This document shows positions 1 through 13,439 of a stretch of 64,000 nt of DNA, piece after piece. The position numbers and the translations under genes are program-made. The notes below the pieces were generated by a model that ran no database searches, had not been told where the DNA came from, and saw only the letters and a program-made list of their open reading frames with translations. Source of the stretch: Meloidogyne chitwoodi (Eukaryota; Nematoda; Chromadorea; Rhabditida; Meloidogynidae); NCBI GenBank assembly GCA_015183035.1, contig JACZZP010000005.1:992001-1056000 (forward strand), read 5' to 3'. How positions within the stretch are numbered: the first letter of the stretch is position 1; the number at the start of each line of letters is the position of its first letter.

Positions 1-522
1 TTTATAAAGTTAATTGAAAAATATATTAGAATGACGTTAAAGAATATTAAAGCTAATCTTCCAAATATTATTTATGTTCCTTTTTATATATTTTTTAATA
101 TTTTTAAGTGTTTTATTTATTTTTAAAAATATGTCCATAGTTTTTTTTAATTTAATTTTTTAATATTTTCATATTACACTTGTATTTTTATTTCTACTAA
201 CTAAATAATTACTAAAAGAGTACAATAATGAGGAAAAATATAAGAAATTCTCAAATTTTAAATAATATTTAGATATAAAAACAAAAAATAAACTAAGAAA
301 CAACACTCCTAATTAGTTCTAAAATATCATTAATAATTTTTAAATTTATTTTAAATATTTTAATTTTTTATTTTAAATTAAGGCTTTAAACATTAATAAA
401 TAAAATAATAAAAAATTAATTTTATTTAAAAAATAATAAATAATTTATTTAATTTTATTTTTAGCGACTTTTGATCGCTTAATAATCAAGCAAAAATAGG
501 GTGTCCAATTTCAATTCCGAGG
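1..522. other. intergenic / 5' flank of PDE gene
   Basis: No supported gene. The sequence is AT-rich and low in complexity. A good splice-acceptor context (TTTTTAG followed by CGAC, near 463) lies about 60 bases before the PDE start codon. It could mark a 5' UTR exon or a spliced-leader acceptor, which is common in nematodes. Confidence 0.5.
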
Positions 523-3500
523 ATGTCCTCTCCAATTCAAACACTTTCAGCTTCTCAATATAAAGCACAACATCATGAATTGTTTGTTACTATTTTTATA
601 TTAAATTATTTAAAAATATTAATATTTTTTTTTGAAAGAAATTCTGATGTTGTTCTCGACTATTTGCTTACACATCCAGGTTTTTTAGAATCTTTTGTTA
701 CGGGACCACAAATTTCTGCTGAAACTTTTCAACGATGGACACTCAAAAGAAATAATAAATTACGTCGAGATTCTCGTCGTCAATTACTCACTGGATTTTC
801 TGTAATTTTTTTATTTTATTTTTAAAGTTTTTTTAATTCTTTTAGACACCTGCTGGGCGAAAAAATTTCCGTCAAATGCTTTCTGATAATATTATAAACA
901 GAAATCGTTTGCTTTATGAATTAGCTCTAAGTTGTGCTCAAGTGGCACAAGTTGAACAGTTTGAACTTATTGTTCCTGCATCTGCTAATGAGGCATAGAT
1001 ATATATATAATTTTTAAAAATATTTTTATTTTTTATTTTCAAAGGATGAGGTAAATTCAATTAATTCAATATCTACTAACGCAGGGGCAAGTGATGATCT
1101 TCCATCAATTATTGGCGGTGGTGGAATTTTTAATACAGGAGGAATAATAGGAAATAATACAGATAATAATAATAATGTAGTACCTAATAATTCTGTTACT
1201 TGGCTTTCTGTTATTCGATCAGATGATGAGGCAGGTACTATAAAACTACGTAAAGTCCGTAGGCAGCGTAAACCACCGGTAAGAGAATTTTATAGAATTA
1301 ATCACAATATTTTTATTAAAAAATTATAAATTAATTATTTAATTAGGTACATGTTTTAAAATTATTTGATTGTGAAGAAACTCTTATTGGTAAATATACT
1401 TATTTTTAAATTAAATTGAATTTTTAGGTGAAATCCATTTCTTTTCTGTTGTTAATGACAGAGATGGACAATTTCTTCAAGTTTTGACAACATGGGCTGG
1501 TGTTGGTATTCACTTTGCTAAGGTTATTTTATTTATTTTTTAATTTAATTAATATTTTAAGGAAGCAAGTGCAAAACTTTTAGTACAACCTACATCAATT
1601 ATTGTAGGTCCATCACCTTCACCTGAAGATATGGAATATTTAAATAGACAACGAAAATTAAATTCATTTCTTCTTGATGTTGTCAAGTAAATTTAAAAAT
1701 ATATAAAATATATTTTAATAATTTTAGATCAATTTTTCAAGATATTATTACAATGGATACGGTCATTCTTAAAGTTATGGTATGTCTTAAAAATAAAAAA
1801 TAAATTTATCTATTCCCCATAGTTCATAAAAAGAATTTAAAAATATAACCTTTTTTAAATTAAAATTATCTGTTTTTTAATAGAATTTTGCACAAAAACT
1901 TGTTGATGCAGATAGAGCTTCATTATTCCTTGTTGATAATAAAACACAAGAAATTTATGCTCGTATTTTTGATATTAGTCAACCAGAACAAAATAATTTA
2001 AATAATAATGAAAATGGTCAAAATGGAGAAATTAGTCCTCAGCTTAATCCTGCACATGTTTATAATCAAGATGGACAAAAAGAAATTCAGTTAATTTTTT
2101 AAATAAATATATTTAATTTTTTTGGCAGTTTTCCAATTGGAAAAGGTATTGCTGGTCATGTAGCATTAACTGGAGAAAGTTTAAATATTACTAATGCTTA
2201 TGCAGATGAACGTTTTAATCGTGAAATTGATTCTTTGACTGGTATTATATTAATTAATTTTTAAATTATTTTTAAAAAAAAAATTATATATTTTAAGGAT
2301 ATCATACACAATCAATTCTTTGTATGCCTATTTTTATTCGTGGAAAGTAAGTAAATATAAATAATATTTTAATTAATTATGGTTAATATAAAAGTTGTCT
2401 TAAAATTATATTTTACAACATAGTATATATTAATTGAATATCTTATTATTTTAATATAATTAAATTCTGTCAATAATTATTATTTTCTTCTTGCTTTCTT
2501 TCGGTTTGTTTTTGGATGTCTAAGGAAACTTAGACAAATAAAGCTTTCTAATTTTTATTTTTTGATATTTGGTAATTATGAAAGATATAATTATCATTCT
2601 TTATCATTATTTTTTCCTTAAAGTAATAACTCTGGATCTAATCTATTTCCAGAAAGATGTCTGAAAGGGTAGGCTCTCTACTCACAAAACTTTGTCCGGA
2701 GATTTTACTTATATCATTATTATACTCTTATAATTATACTATTGTTTTAAAAACATTTTAATCGAAAAATTATAAAGTTTTTCTAATTATAGTATAATTG
2801 GTGTTGTACAAATGGTTAATAAAAGAAATGGAATATTTACGCAAGTAGATGAAGAAGCTTTTGAAACTTTTGCTGTATATTGTGGTCTTGCATTACATCA
2901 TGCAAAGCTTTATGAAAAGATTAGAAGATCAGAACAAGTTATATTATATTATTTAAATAAATAATTAAATAATATTTAAAGAAACATAAAGTTGCTTTAG
3001 AAGTTCTTGCTTATCATAGTGTTTGTAATAGAGATGAAGTTAATAAACTTAAAAAAGTTAAAGTCAAAGAAACTATTCCAGAACTTGATCTGTAAATATT
3101 TTTCTTTTATAAATTTTAATTAAAAATATTTTTGGGAAATTTTTTTTTAATTTTTTAATTTACCTAAAAATTAAAAAAAAAATTTTAAGTTTTGAATTTA
3201 ATGGAAATCGTCTCTCAGAGTTAGAAAAACCTCTTTATGCTGTTTATATGTTTAAAAGACTTTTTGATGGTCATATGTTTGTTTTTAAATAATATTTATA
3301 TTTATTTAAAAATATTTATTTAGTTCATATGATTGTGATGATTTAATTAGATTTATACTTACTGTACGTAAAAATTATAGAAAAGTTCCATATCATAATT
3401 GGACTCATGGTTGGACTGTTGCACATGCGTAAATATATTTTTTTAAATTTATTTTTAATTTTTTTAAAGAATGTTCGTTTTTCTTCGTCAAACATCAATT

Positions 3501-4947
3501 TTTAAACCTTTGGAAGTTTTTTAATTTTTGTTTATTTTTTTAAATTTTATTTTAGGCAATTGCTCTTTTTATGGCTTCAATTTGTCACGATTTGGATCAC
3601 AGAGGAAAAAATAATCAATATATGGTAAATAAATTCTGAGATTATATTTATTATTAATTATATAATAAATTATTTTTACTAAAAATAAATATAATTAAAT
3701 ATTAAAGAAAAATATGAGTACACCATTAGCTAATATTTACTCAACTTCTGTTATGGAACATCACCACTTGTAAGGCTTATATTTTCTATAAAATATTTCT
3801 TTTCTCTTTTTAGTAATCAAACAGTAACAATTTTACAACAGGTTTTAATATATTTTAAAATATAATTAATTAATAATAAATAATTTAAAATTATTATTAA
3901 AAATTAATTTAAAAAAAAAGGATGGTCACAATGTACTCAAATCATTAAATTCATCAGATTATAAAAAAATATTAAGTACAATTCGTCATTGTATTTTAGC
4001 TACAGATTTGGCACTTTTCTTTCCAAATAAAGCCCAATTAAGTGCTATAATTAAAGAAGGAATATTTAGTTGGGATGATACAAAACATCGGTAAAATTAA
4101 AAAAATATTATTTTGATTAATTAATTTAATTAATTTAACTGTTATTTATTTATTAAAAAATAAATAAATATTATTTATTTATTTTAAGTAATTTGGTTCA
4201 AGCAATTTTAATGACTGCGTGTGATTTAATTGCAACAGCAAAACCTTGGCAAGTTCAAACTGAAACTGTTAAAGTTATTTTTGAGGAATTTTATGAACAA
4301 GTAAAAAAATTAATTTTTAAAAATTAATTAAAATTATTTTTAAAAAAGGGAGATGCTGAACGTATGAATGGACGTGAACCTATTGCAATGATGGATAGAA
4401 TGAGGGCAAATGAATTACCTCAAATGCAGGTATAAAATATATTTAATAAATAAATAATTATTTAATGAATTATTATTTGACTTTAAAGAGATGTTTAGAT
4501 TTTTATTTATTTATTGACCGTAAACCTTACATTTTTTGAAAAAATAATCACAAAATATAATATTAGCCTAAATAAATATACTATATAAATTTAATATTCC
4601 TTCTTTCAAATTAAAGGTGTTCAAATTGAATTAATTAAATAAAATTAATTTTTTATATATTTTACAAGGTTGGGTTTATGCGAGGTATTTGTATTCCTTG
4701 TTATGAATTATTGGCTGATGTTATTCCTGAAGCAGAAAAACTTAGAGAACGTTCAAAGTTAGTTTTAAAAATAATTTTTTAAAATTAAAATTATATTTAA
4801 AATTAAAGATGTAATGCAAATAAATGGGAGGAAATGGATGAAGAACAAAAACGTGTACGTGATAATAATATTTTAATTACAAATAATGATTTAACCTTAA
4901 AAATGACTGAAGAAGGAGAAGAGACTACTTTAGGCAATGGGGATTAA
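523..4947 (+). CDS. pde-5: GAF-domain cyclic nucleotide phosphodiesterase, PDE10-like
   Basis: Class I 3',5'-cyclic nucleotide phosphodiesterase, which hydrolyses cAMP and/or cGMP in the cytosol. It is split into about 18 exons; the first ATG-bearing exon hides a small intron at about 581-639. The N-terminus contains [12 protein letters not shown] and a degenerate first GAF segment. A clear GAF follows (about 1884-2945), with [12 protein letters not shown] and the NKFDE-like stretch [13 protein letters not shown]. The C-terminal catalytic domain shows [19 protein letters not shown] with its metal ligands, [17 protein letters not shown] and PQMQVGF, which holds the invariant purine-binding Gln. 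Wording such as [10 protein letters not shown] and [13 protein letters not shown] is closest to PDE10, the group of C. elegans pde-5. The stop is TAA at 4945. The first GAF boundary and the donor after SANE near 975 (a GC or an earlier GT) are uncertain. Confidence 0.9.
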
Positions 4948-6024
4948 TAATAAATTAAAATAAATAATATAATAAACTGTATTTCTTTAAAATAAAGTCC
5001 CCTAAATATATTTTTTAAATATTTAAAAGAGAATAAAAAAACCTTTTGTATGTGTTTTATTTAATTAAAGAACTTTCTCTAATTGAAGAATACTTTTAGC
5101 TTAAAAAATAAAATATATATTAAAAATACAGTGTTTATTTAATTAATAATAAATAAATTTAATTAATAATTTTAAAATTTTTTTTAACAATTTAAAAATC
5201 CAAAAATCTCTCATCATAATCTTTTTATTTGTAAAATCGATAAAATCTTTAAATATAATAAATCTGCTTGGATATCAATAATATTCTTTTCTTTTATTTA
5301 AAAAGTTTGGGTAGTGACTGAATTTGATATTATTTACCTGACCAATGTCCACTTTTAACAAAAATATTAAGCACAAAAAGACTTCTCACAAATTAAGAAT
5401 TAAAAATATGTACCTATTTTATATATTTTATTTTACAATTTAGTTTTCCCAATTTATTAAAATCCAATAAAATTAAAAAAAAATAGTATATCCATTTAAA
5501 TAAATTTTTTAAGAATTTATTCCAAAATTATTTTTTGTTATTAATTGTTTTAATATTGTTGAGATTTAGCAAAATATTATTTCTTTAGAAATTAATATTC
5601 TTATTTAATAAATATTTAAATAATTTATTCTTAAATTTAAAAAATTTATAATATTTTATTTTAACTTAAAACAATTTTTTTAATTTAAATAAAATAATAA
5701 ATTCAATTTAATTATTCTTTACTTGTTTTTGAATTTTTATAAAATTAATTCCTGAATTTTTTTTATATTTGAACTTTTCTTTTTCATTTATTCTTTTTTT
5801 ATTATAAAACAACTGTTTTTATAAATAATAATATTTATTTTTATTTTTACTAATTTTAAATTCAAAACCAACTGACTTATTTAGATAATTAAAAAAGAGC
5901 TAATTTTAATTAATTTATTTTATTTTTACAAATTTTCTTTTCAAAATTAAAAATAATAATTTTATTTAATAATTTTAGATAAATTAATTAAAAATAAACT
6001 CAATTCTTTTAAATATTAAAAAAA
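4948..6024. other. intergenic, nothing recognised
   Basis: About 1.1 kb of AT-rich, T- and A-tract sequence between two same-strand genes. It has no long reading frame, tRNA-like fold or repeat array that I can support. Confidence 0.5.
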
Positions 6025-6818
6025 ATGTCAATATCACAAATTCCTAGAGCTCGACCAGTTATTGAATTAAACCTAAATGTAGAGGAAGCAATGATTGAAA
6101 CTGTTGATTTATTAAGAACAGTTGAGTATTTTTTATTATTATAAAATTTAAAATATTTATTTTAAATTAATAATATTTATATTTAATATTTAATTATTTA
6201 ATTAGATTAGAGTACAATTAGAAGCAATAACTGGAACAGTCAATGAAAGACTTAATAGAACATTTACTGATGTTTTTTGTTTAAATTATAAATAAATATA
6301 ATATTTTAATATTTTTTAAAGGCAGGTGAAGATTTAACAAAAATAATTAAAAATGTTGAAATATTTTCAAATAATTTGGCTAATTCAACAGAACAATTAT
6401 ATCATCCTATTATTTTTTCACTTATTTTCTTTTTATTTTTATTAGTTTTATTTGCTTGTTTATTTTGTATTTTATGTAAAATAAATAATGAAATAAGAAC
6501 AAAACAAAATTATGAATATTTAATTAAATCAACAAAATTAGAAAATAAAAATAGAGGAATTGAAGAAGATAATGATGATCTAAACAAAAAAATTAAAAAA
6601 AGAAAAAGATTAATTGGATGGCAAGTATTTTTTAAAAATTAAATAAGAGACTTTTTAAATTTGATTTTTTATTTTTAAAATAACCTTTTAGTGAGGGGAT
6701 ATTTAAAATATAATTTTTAAGGTTAGAAAGAATTAACCGTCCTAATAAAAATGTTAAAAGAAATATTCAATATGATAATTCAAAAGAATCAAATGAAGGT
6801 CTTCAATCATTAGTTTAA
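6025..6818 (+). CDS. small single-pass membrane protein, unknown
   Basis: I do not recognise this gene. Four exons (6025-6120, 6206-6271, about 6322-6620, 6722-6818) give a protein of about 185 residues. The N-terminal half is predicted helical and polar (MSISQIPRARP, then IRVQLEAITGTVNERL). One strong transmembrane segment, FSLIFFLFLLVLFACLFCIL, is followed by a Lys-rich, charged helical tail, giving a tail-heavy single-pass topology. There is no signal peptide. The last intron only keeps frame if it starts at GCAAGT (6621), a GC-AG intron: Trp is then completed across the junction and the frame continues LERINRPNKNVKR to TAA at 6816. With a GT donor at 6624 the next exon stops at once. Confidence 0.65.
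6621..6721 (+). other. GC-AG intron
   Basis: The intron begins GCAAGT and ends TTTTTAAG. The downstream frame is open only with this GC donor; using the neighbouring GT leads to an immediate stop codon. Confidence 0.65.
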
Positions 6819-7370
6819 ATATATAATAATTAAATAAATAAATAATATTTTAAAATTTCTTACATAATTTTAATATTAATTAATTAATAAATATATTACT
6901 ATAATCATGTGAATAAAATAATAATTACTTAATAAAAATAATTATTATGTAATAATTATTTTGAAATATTAATTAAGCAAATAAATAAATATGCACTTTT
7001 AACGGTCTATATAATATTTTAAAAGCAATTAGATTTAATAAGTAAATTAATAAATAAAATTTTATTTTATTTTCTCTCAAAATTTTATTTAAAAAAAATA
7101 AAAAAATTTAATTAAGATTTTTTAAATTACTTATATAATTATATTTTTTATTTCTATTAGTTTCAAATCTTTAAATTAAATTTATTTTAATTCAAATGTT
7201 CAAATGGATTACCCAACTTTTTATTAAAATAAATATATTTATTAAAATTAAATATATTTAGTTGGTCTATTTTTTCATTTTTTAATTAATAAAAAAAATA
7301 TTTATAAATTAAAAGTTTCCCAATATTTAAATTAATATTTAATTTAATATTTTTATTAGGAAATATAAAA
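6819..7370. other. intergenic, nothing recognised
   Basis: AT-rich spacer of about 550 bases between two same-strand genes. No coding or structured feature was seen. Confidence 0.5.
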
Positions 7371-10300
7371 TGATATTATTTAATATTTTATTATTTATTT
7401 TTTGGTTTTTTAATTTTTATGACCAAAATAATAATTATGTTGAATGTTTTTCGCTTTATGGTAATTTTTTATTAAAATTTAATTAAATTATTTTTTTTTA
7501 TAAAAATAATATGTAGTAAAGAATATTTTAAAATGAAAAAGAAAATATTTAAAATTTTAATTTAGTTAAAAATAAATTTAGAATAAATAAAATAATTATT
7601 TTTTAATTAAAAAATTAAAATAATAATAAATTTATTAAAGGTATTGATGATTCTAAAATAGAAGAATATTATATTAAAATATTTTTTAGTGAAGAAAATA
7701 TTTTAGAAAATGAAGAAAATAAAATATGGCAAAGATTAAGTGCATTTATTATTTCAAAATCAATTAATGAATTAAAAGGAAAAATAAATATTTTCATTGG
7801 GCAAGCAAAAAAAAATATAAAAAAATTAAATAAAAAAGAAATAATAAAAAATAATAAAAAAAATAATAATAAAAAAGAATTAGAAATTATTGAAAATAAT
7901 TTAAAAAAAATAATTTTATTAATTGAAAATAATGAAAAAATTGAACAAAAATTAAATAAATCTTTAGAATTAATTAATTGGGAAGAATTAGAAAAAATGA
8001 TAAATTTATGGAATATTTTAAATTTAATTGATGAATGGAAAGATTTTAATAAAAAAGAAATTGAAAATTTATTAAATGGAGAAAAATTATATAAATTTAT
8101 TGATAGAGAATTTATTAATTATTTACACACAAAAGTTATTAAATAAATAATTATTTTATTTTTTAAATTTATAAATATTTAAATTTTAAAATAATTAATA
8201 AATTAAAAATATTTTTTTAAAATAAATAAATAATATATATAAGTAATTAAATATATTATTATTATAAAACAATATTAAAGAGAGAGGACAGGACTAGATG
8301 CAATAGCAAAAATTAATTTTGATTAAGTGAAACATTAAATTAATCAAAAATTGCTGCCATTTGTTTTTAATAATTAGAAAAACCTTTAAATAAATAAAAA
8401 TATTTAATTTATATTTATAAATAATAATATTTTTTAATTTTTTAAAGGAAATAAACAAATTTTTACCTGAAAAATGGGTTGATTTGGAAAATGAAAAAAA
8501 TATTATTGAAAAAAGTTTATTATTAAATAAATTAAATTCAATGAAAGAAGAAGAAAATATTTTTAAATTAAAAAATAAAATGAGAAAACTTTTAGGTGAC
8601 TGGCTATATATTGAATTAGAAATGAAACAACCAATATTATTTCATTTAGGTAATTATTAGTAAATATTAGTAAATATTTTATTATTATTATTTTAATGTA
8701 ATTAAAAAATAAATATTATAAAATTCTATTAATTTTAAAATATATTTATTATTTTTAAATATTAATTTTCTGAATTTATTTATAATAAAATAAATTATTA
8801 AAATTAATTTTTATCTTCTTTTAATAATTTAAGATAAATTAGAATATGAAAAAAAACTTGAACTTTATAAAAAATTAATAAATAATCCATTAAATTCAAT
8901 AACAAGTATTACAAGTGATGTTCATTTAAATATTTGTTATATATTTAAAAATATATTAGAAATTATAAATAATAATTATATAAAAGAATTTAGAAAATAT
9001 TGGAATGAAAAAATAAAAAATTCAAAACTAAGTGTTGATTTACTTATTGAATTAGGCAATTATTTATTAATTTTGAAAGGAGAAAAAGATTTAATAAAAA
9101 GAGATTTGGTTAAATTAGGTCATGAAAGAATTAATTTTTTTAGTGGAGTACATGAATATGAATTAATAAATTTATATAAAAATAAAGATGGAAATTTTAA
9201 AAATTTTATTAAAAATACTTGGGGTTCACGTAATCGTTTACTTGCTTATTTACATTTAAACTCAGCAATTGTTAATATTATATTAGACGATAATGGTAAT
9301 AATAATTATTCTTTAAAAGAATTAATAGAAATTGGTAAATTTATTTTTTATAATAAATAAATAAATATTTATTTATTTATTTGTTTTAATATTATAAATA
9401 ATACACAAAATAAATTATTAAATTTATTTCCTTTAATCTTAGGAAAAAAACATTGTCCCCAAAGAAATAACAAAAATTTCTGTATTAATTAATAGTTAAT
9501 AAAATAATAAATAATTATAAATTAAAAAAAAACATTTTTTGTAAAAAAAAGTTATCTCTTCTTTCATTTATATTCCTTAATGTCTTCTTATTAATTTAAT
9601 TATATATTTATTAAATAATTGAATAATAAAAGATCTTTTTTTTTTTAAATTTAGAATTAACAGAAAAAGAAATGTTAGATTTGATTTGTCAATTTTATAA
9701 AAAAGTATTTATTGAAAATAGTAATAATTTAGAATTAAATACAAAAACAGCATTTTCTGGATTAACAGTAGATTTATTAGCTTCAATTTATTATTTTGAT
9801 AAAAAATTTGAAAAAACAAAAATTTTAAATGAATGGAAAAATATAAAACAAATAATTTTAAATATTGCTGATTCATTAGAAGATATTATAACAAATAATA
9901 TAGAGTATTTAAAAGCAAGAGTTATTATATGCAAAAATATTTTTTATTTAATTAAAGATATTCCTATAAATGATAATAAAGAAGAAATAAAAAAAATATT
10001 ATTTTTTGATAATAAAAATATATTAAAAAATTTTATAAAAAATGAATTGGAAATGTTAAAACAACAAATAATGATAAGAAAACCAGAATTAATTAATAAA
10101 GAATTAATTTTAGAAAATCAGAATAAATTACATTCTGAACTTATTTTAAAATTAATGGAAGAAAGAACAGATTTTAAATTAGCAATGAATGGTAAATTAA
10201 TTAATTAATTAAAATATTATTTTTTAGAATTAAAAAATGAAGCAAAAGAAAAACTTGAATATTTAATTGGAAATTCAAAAGAAGAAAAAAATAAAGAAAA

Positions 10301-13161
10301 TAGTGAAAAGGTAAAAATATATTTAATTATAATTAAAATAATTAAATTATAATTAGATTGAATATAATTTAATTACTTACAATTGTCCAGTTAATTCAAG
10401 TTTTAGAAATAATTCTAATAAAGAGAATAAAGGTTTTAATTTTTTTATATATTTTTTTAAAATATTTGAAAGTTAAATTAGTAAATTTGTCTTTTTGATT
10501 AATTATTAACATTTCCTTTAATTATTTAAATATTTTATAAAATATAAATGTTAATTAAATAACTTTAAAAATATCAATAGAGGAAGGCAATTAATATTAT
10601 TTGTATTATAAATAATTATTTTTAACTAACTTATATCCACTTTTAAACTAAATAAAATGTCAAAGAGAATTTCTAATAATTAATTTAAATACTTTATATA
10701 AATCTAAAATTAAATTAAAATATTTAATAAAAGATTAAAAATAATAATTATTATTTTTTTTAAATTTTAGAAATAAATCTTCTAGAAATGTATAAAGAAT
10801 TTTTAATAAAAGGTTTTAGTGCAACAGAATCTTCAATAAGAAATATATTAACATTAAATTTATATTCATTAATTTTTAGTTTAGAAATATTAATTGATGA
10901 AATAATAAAAATAATATTATTAAAAAATAAAAATAATCAAAAATTAATTTCAATAGAATATTTTAAAAAACTTTTCTATGAATGGGAACATTATGATAAA
11001 GAAAATAATGATGATGGATATAAAAAATTATGTAAAATTTATTTATTTTCAATGAAATATTTTATTGAAAATAATAATAATATATTTTTGGATGAAAATT
11101 TTATTTTATTAAATAAATTGGTAATTAATTAAATTAAATATTATTTATTTACAGTTTTAAAATTTTTATTAATATTCCTGATTAAATAATCAGAAAATAT
11201 GTTAAAATATTTTATTATATCCAATTTTTATAATTTTAATTTAAAAATATAAATAATTTAAAAAATTTTTAAAATATAATTTTTTTTTAATTTTTACAAC
11301 AATTAAAAAAATTTATAATAATAATTTAATAAATTTATTAATTAAAATATTTTAGAAAGATAAAATAAATATAAATTTTGATCCAAATTTAATTAATTGT
11401 GAGAAAGATGAATTAGCAAAAAAAGTAACAGCAGAAGTAATGGAAATATCTAAAAAAGAAGATAATCATATTAATTGTTTAAATTGGCTTATAATTAATT
11501 CTGAAGAAGCTAGACAATTTTTTTGTGAAGAAAATATAAAATATAAAAATAATCTTGTTTTATTATTATCTGAAGAAGGAATTTTATTATTAGAATTACT
11601 TCATCCTTATGTTCTTAAATTAGGTTATTTAATTAAATTAATTATAATTAAATTGTTTTTATAATTTTAAAAGAATATTTAATTCTTCAACTTCTCTTAA
11701 AAAAATGAAAATAATAAAAACTTTAAATTTTTTAATTATTTTTAAATAAAATATTAAAGAATTTTTTTAATGTTTTTCATTATTTTTATTTAAAAAAAGT
11801 TTTTGAATTAGCAAAAAATAAAATTGTAAAAAATATTTTTAATTCAAAATTATTTATTTAAAGATATAATGCAAAGTTCAGCTAGAATTTATTTATATAA
11901 TTTTTATATTCAAAATAATAATAAATTATCTACTCAAGTAGAACTGAGAATAATTGGAACATTTTTATTTAATGGATTTAAAAAAATAGAAAATTTAGAA
12001 GGAATAGGAGAAGAAGATAAAAAATTACGTGAAATTATAAAAATTAAAACAAAATGGTTGAGAACAATAATTTTTGAAAATACTTATGATATTTTAACAT
12101 ATAAATCAATTTGTTTATTAAATAGGTAAATTAATTTAATTAAATTATTTAATAATAATCTAATTTTTATTTAAAAAATAATAATAATAATAAAATTTAA
12201 GATTTGGAAGAATTGTAGCTTCATTAGCATTTAGAAATATATTTTATACATCTAAAACAAAAAATTCTCATAAATGGAATTTAACTCTTCCAGAATTTAA
12301 TTTATGGGAAGGCAAAGATTGTGATAATTTAGAAGATCAAAAATTTGAATTAGAATTAATTAAAAAAGAAATTGAAGAAAGTCATGTTGATTTTTTAATT
12401 ACTAAAAATAATATTAAAGAAATTGCTTATGAACAACTTGGTAACAGATGCAAAATAAATAAACTTTTTACTAATAAATTTAGAATTTATGATAAAAATG
12501 GTAAAAAATTAAAAAAAAAATAAATAAATATAACTTTTAATTTTTTAAAGTTTTTAACAATTTTATTCGTCAAATTAATCATTTAATTGATTCATTAAAT
12601 GATTATTTAGAAGACTTTAAATATTTAAATAAAATAGCTTCAAATTATTTTATTTGGTATAATTGGGTAAATAATAAATTAAATAAATGTAAAAGTGAAG
12701 AATGTAAACAATTATTAACAATATGGGAATTAGAAATTAATAAAGCAAAAATAACAAATTATTATGATTGTATTTTTAATATTTATAATGATAATGAAGA
12801 AGAAGAAGAAAATATATTAAAAAAATTAAAAAATATTGAAGATTTATTATTTAAAAAACAATTTAAAATAAAAAGTTTTATTTTAAATTTATTTAAAAAA
12901 CAAAATAAAAATAATAATAAAGAAAAATTAAATAAATTAGTTGAATGGGAATATTTATTAAATAATTATGAAAATAATGAAAATGATGAATGGATAAATA
13001 AATATTGGAATAATAAAGCAATTAATGAACATAAAAGATGGATTCAAGAATTAAATTTAAAATGGTTATTAGAAATTTTTGATAAAAATAATAAAACAAA
13101 ATATTCAGAAGAAGAGGCTGAAAAAATTGAAAATTTAAAATTAATTATAAAAAAAGGTTAA
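7371..13161 (+). CDS. very long Asn/Lys-rich secreted helical protein, unknown
   Basis: Not recognised. About 12 exons encode well over 1,100 residues. The first exon is a typical signal peptide (MILFNILLFIFWFFNFYD) followed by a short stretch. The rest is dominated by Ile, Leu, Asn, Lys and Glu, with long predicted helices, few cysteines and no repeat unit I can define. Almost all junctions keep phase: LHTK to EINKF (8134/8448), FHL-D-KLEYE, IE-LTEKEM, NKEN-KEINLLEM, LK-LDIMQSS if the short piece near 11800 is skipped, and NR-FGRIVA. Without further splicing the frame ends KKG-stop at 13161. A good donor (GGTTAA) just before that stop, and an in-phase acceptor at 13398, would instead continue the frame into the poly(A) polymerase. 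I separate them because a signal peptide does not fit a nuclear polymerase. Confidence 0.55.
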
Positions 13162-13439
13162 TTAAAAAAGATTTTCTTTAATTAATTATTTTTTTTTAAT
13201 TCTCTAAAAGAAATTATTATTTTTTATTAAACAAAGGATATATTGATTGGGTTTAAATAGAAATTTTACTTTTTTTTCATTAAAGATTAAATAAATTATT
13301 TAAAAATTATATTTTTGATAACCCAATTCTTTTTACCTTTATTTAAAATTAGAAATTATTATATAATTTTTTGATTTAATTTTTATTTTTAATTATAGAA
13401 TTAAAAAGTGAAGATTTTCAAAATTCTCCTCTACAATTA

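Noticed and set aside
2518..2535. Perfect hairpin GTCTAAG-GAAA-CTTAGAC in a PDE intron
   Set aside because: Seven base pairs only; too short to support an RNA gene in this AT-rich context.
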